From assembly GCA_003427395.1 (NCBI GenBank), contig BFEA01000244.1, positions 1,393,388-1,423,387 on the forward strand: a stretch of DNA of 30,000 bases, written 5' to 3'. The notes beneath the pieces were generated by a model. That model saw nothing but the letters and a program-made list of their open reading frames with translations, was not told the origin of the DNA and searched no databases. The translations under genes and the position numbers were made by a program. This DNA comes from Chara braunii (Eukaryota > Streptophyta > Charophyceae > Charales > Characeae). This document shows, piece after piece, positions 29,261 to 30,000 of the stretch (position 1 is its first letter; each line of letters opens with the position of its first letter).

Positions 29261-29510
29261 CACGGGCCATTTTCAGGCCCGTGTCGTTTTCAGCCTGAAA
29301 TCCTGAAAACGAGGGCCTACATACCCCGTGTTGTTTTCAGGCCAAAAGCCTGAAAACAAGGGCCTACAGGCCCCGTGTCGTTTCAGCCCGAAAGCCTGAA
29401 AACAAGGGCCTACAGGCCCTGTGTCGTTTCAGGCTAAATAAGGGCCTTTCCGGCCCTCAGTATTTTCAGCCTGAAACTGAGGGCCATTTTCAGGCCCTCA
29501 TCAGATCGAC
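29261..29510 (+). repeat. Array of alternating hairpins, ~47-bp period
   Basis: Perfect stems in order: CACGGGCC/GGCCCGTG (29261-29268, 29276-29283), CGTTTTCAG/CTGAAAACG (29285-29293, 29303-29311), and TTGTTTTCAGGC/GCCTGAAAACAA (29331-29342, 29348-29359). Next come GGGCCTACAGGCCC (29360-29373), TTTCAG/CTGAAA (29381-29386, 29396-29401) and GGGCCTACAGGCCC (29406-29419). Weaker ones follow to about 29510. GGGCC starts recur at 29264, 29313, 29360 and 29406, a period of 46-49. Two hairpin types alternate. Confidence 0.9.
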
Positions 29511-29643
29511 CTGCCCTGAAACTCAGGCACCAGACCAGGGTTTTAGCTCAGGCCATTTTTGGCCTATTTTCAAGAAAACCTTTGTTTGAGCTTCAACCCC
29601 AGGGTCTGGCACGTGTTGGCATTGGCAAGAGCAGCCTCCTAGA

Positions 29644-29671
29644 CGGGCCAGCACTATATAAGACTGGCCCG
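29644..29671 (+). promoter_or_regulatory. TATA box in the loop of an 8-bp inverted repeat
   Basis: TATATAA (29655-29661) lies within the 12-base loop between CGGGCCAG (29644-29651) and CTGGCCCG (29664-29671), a perfect inverted repeat. Inferred LTR promoter; the primer-binding site is about 275 bases downstream. Confidence 0.7.
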
Positions 29672-29928
29672 CCCTGAAGGCTGCAGGTAGTGGGGAGGCC
29701 GCTCCTAGGTACTTCCCAGGCACTTCACATGGAGGCAGGAGGCAGTCAGTAGTCTTCAGGATTCGACACCAGCACTCCGGAGGAGCGCTGCAGGAGTAGT
29801 GGTAGTGTTAGCACTAGTCTTCAGCGTTGGGCGCTAGTAGCGTTAGGTGTAGTTTTCAGCGTTGGGCGACATAGCTAGAGTAGTACTAGAGAGAGAGAGA
29901 GATTGGGCGGAGGCCAGGGATACTTACC

Positions 29929-29943
29929 TACAGCGCCGTTGCC
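29929..29943 (+). other. Primer-binding site, tRNA-Asp type
   Basis: GCGCCGTTGCC (29933-29943) is an 11-of-11 match to the core of the complement of plant tRNA-Asp (TGGCGCCGTTGCC), preceded by ACTTACCTACA. Downstream ACAGGTTAGTACC near 29987 resembles a splice donor. Confidence 0.55.
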
Positions 29944-30000
29944 CCAACTTCGTCTTCGAGGTACCTGCATCACAGCGCCATCTTCACAGGTTAGTACCTG

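Larger units (their letters stand above)
29231..29928 (+). mobile_element. LTR with hairpin-array U3, at window edge
   Basis: A second LTR built like the one at 25746-26119: hairpin array, TATA box in a hairpin loop at 29655, then R/U5-like sequence with GTTGGGCG repeats. It ends at ACTTACCT before a tRNA-Asp-type primer-binding site. The start is tentatively TGTTACATGATG at 29231. Primary sequence differs from the first LTR, so it is a related family at most. Internal sequence would continue beyond the window. Confidence 0.55.

Noticed and set aside
28246-29298. A 350-codon plus-strand open frame and overlapping frames on both strands
   Set aside because: It is made of CT, GT and CG microsatellite translations (Ser-Leu, Cys-Val, Arg-Ala runs); the repeat explains the lack of stops.
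29261-29510. Palindromic repeats considered as a CRISPR array or bacterial repeat extragenic palindromes
   Set aside because: No unique spacers, eukaryotic LTR context, TATA box and primer-binding site follow directly.

Overview
The window looks like nuclear DNA of a plant-lineage eukaryote, most likely a streptophyte alga such as a charophyte (inference, partly from remembered similarity of the pol fragments). It reads as a transposon graveyard rather than a gene-bearing region. No intact host protein-coding gene could be supported. What is supportable is decayed Ty3/gypsy-type LTR retrotransposons in both orientations, one long terminal-inverted-repeat (TIR) DNA element, several tandem-repeat arrays, two organelle-type tRNA genes, and three LTR-like promoter regions.

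Layout, left to right. Positions 1-1600 are N-spotted repeats: a tRNA-like Pol III element and a ~424-bp duplicated unit. From about 2480 to 4810 there is a TIR element with ~300-bp arms; its interior carries ten same-strand CCACGTCA motifs. From 4827 to 6654 is a broken plus-strand pol (RT and RNase H) without integrase. Degenerate 66-bp and 12-bp tandem arrays fill 7467-8325. At 8732-8901 two adjacent minus-strand tRNA genes of mitochondrial/bacterial type (Tyr-GUA, and an Arg-UCU-like body whose anticodon is UCA) mark a probable organelle-DNA insertion. A ~95-bp repeat lies at 9794-10090. A minus-strand integrase relic occupies 11960-13260, followed by about 4 kb without recognisable content.

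From 17535 to 20507 is a second, different plus-strand element: gag with a CCHC knuckle, protease and RT, full of stops and lacking its catalytic aspartates. It is cut off by a 92-bp satellite (20508-22215) with two blocks of repeat variants, then by ~97-bp repeats to 22690. A third family lies on the minus strand: integrase (25770-24505), polypurine tract (24290-24300) and an LTR starting at 24286.

The right end holds three LTR-like promoter regions on the plus strand (TATA boxes at 25954, 26595 and 29655). Each is followed by a primer-binding-site match: tRNA-Asp type at 26120 and 29929, initiator-tRNA-Met type at 26837. In the two tRNA-Asp LTRs the upstream region is a string of short hairpins, and the TATA box itself sits in the loop of a perfect 7- or 8-bp inverted repeat. 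Between them are AT-rich sequence, a 155-bp inverted-repeat element and long CT/GT/GC microsatellites.

The most interesting signals are the TATA-in-hairpin LTR promoters with hairpin arrays, the CCACGTCA cluster inside the TIR element, the tRNA with an anticodon reading UGA, and the length-constant 92-bp satellite. All functional readings are inference from sequence by eye; no search was run.
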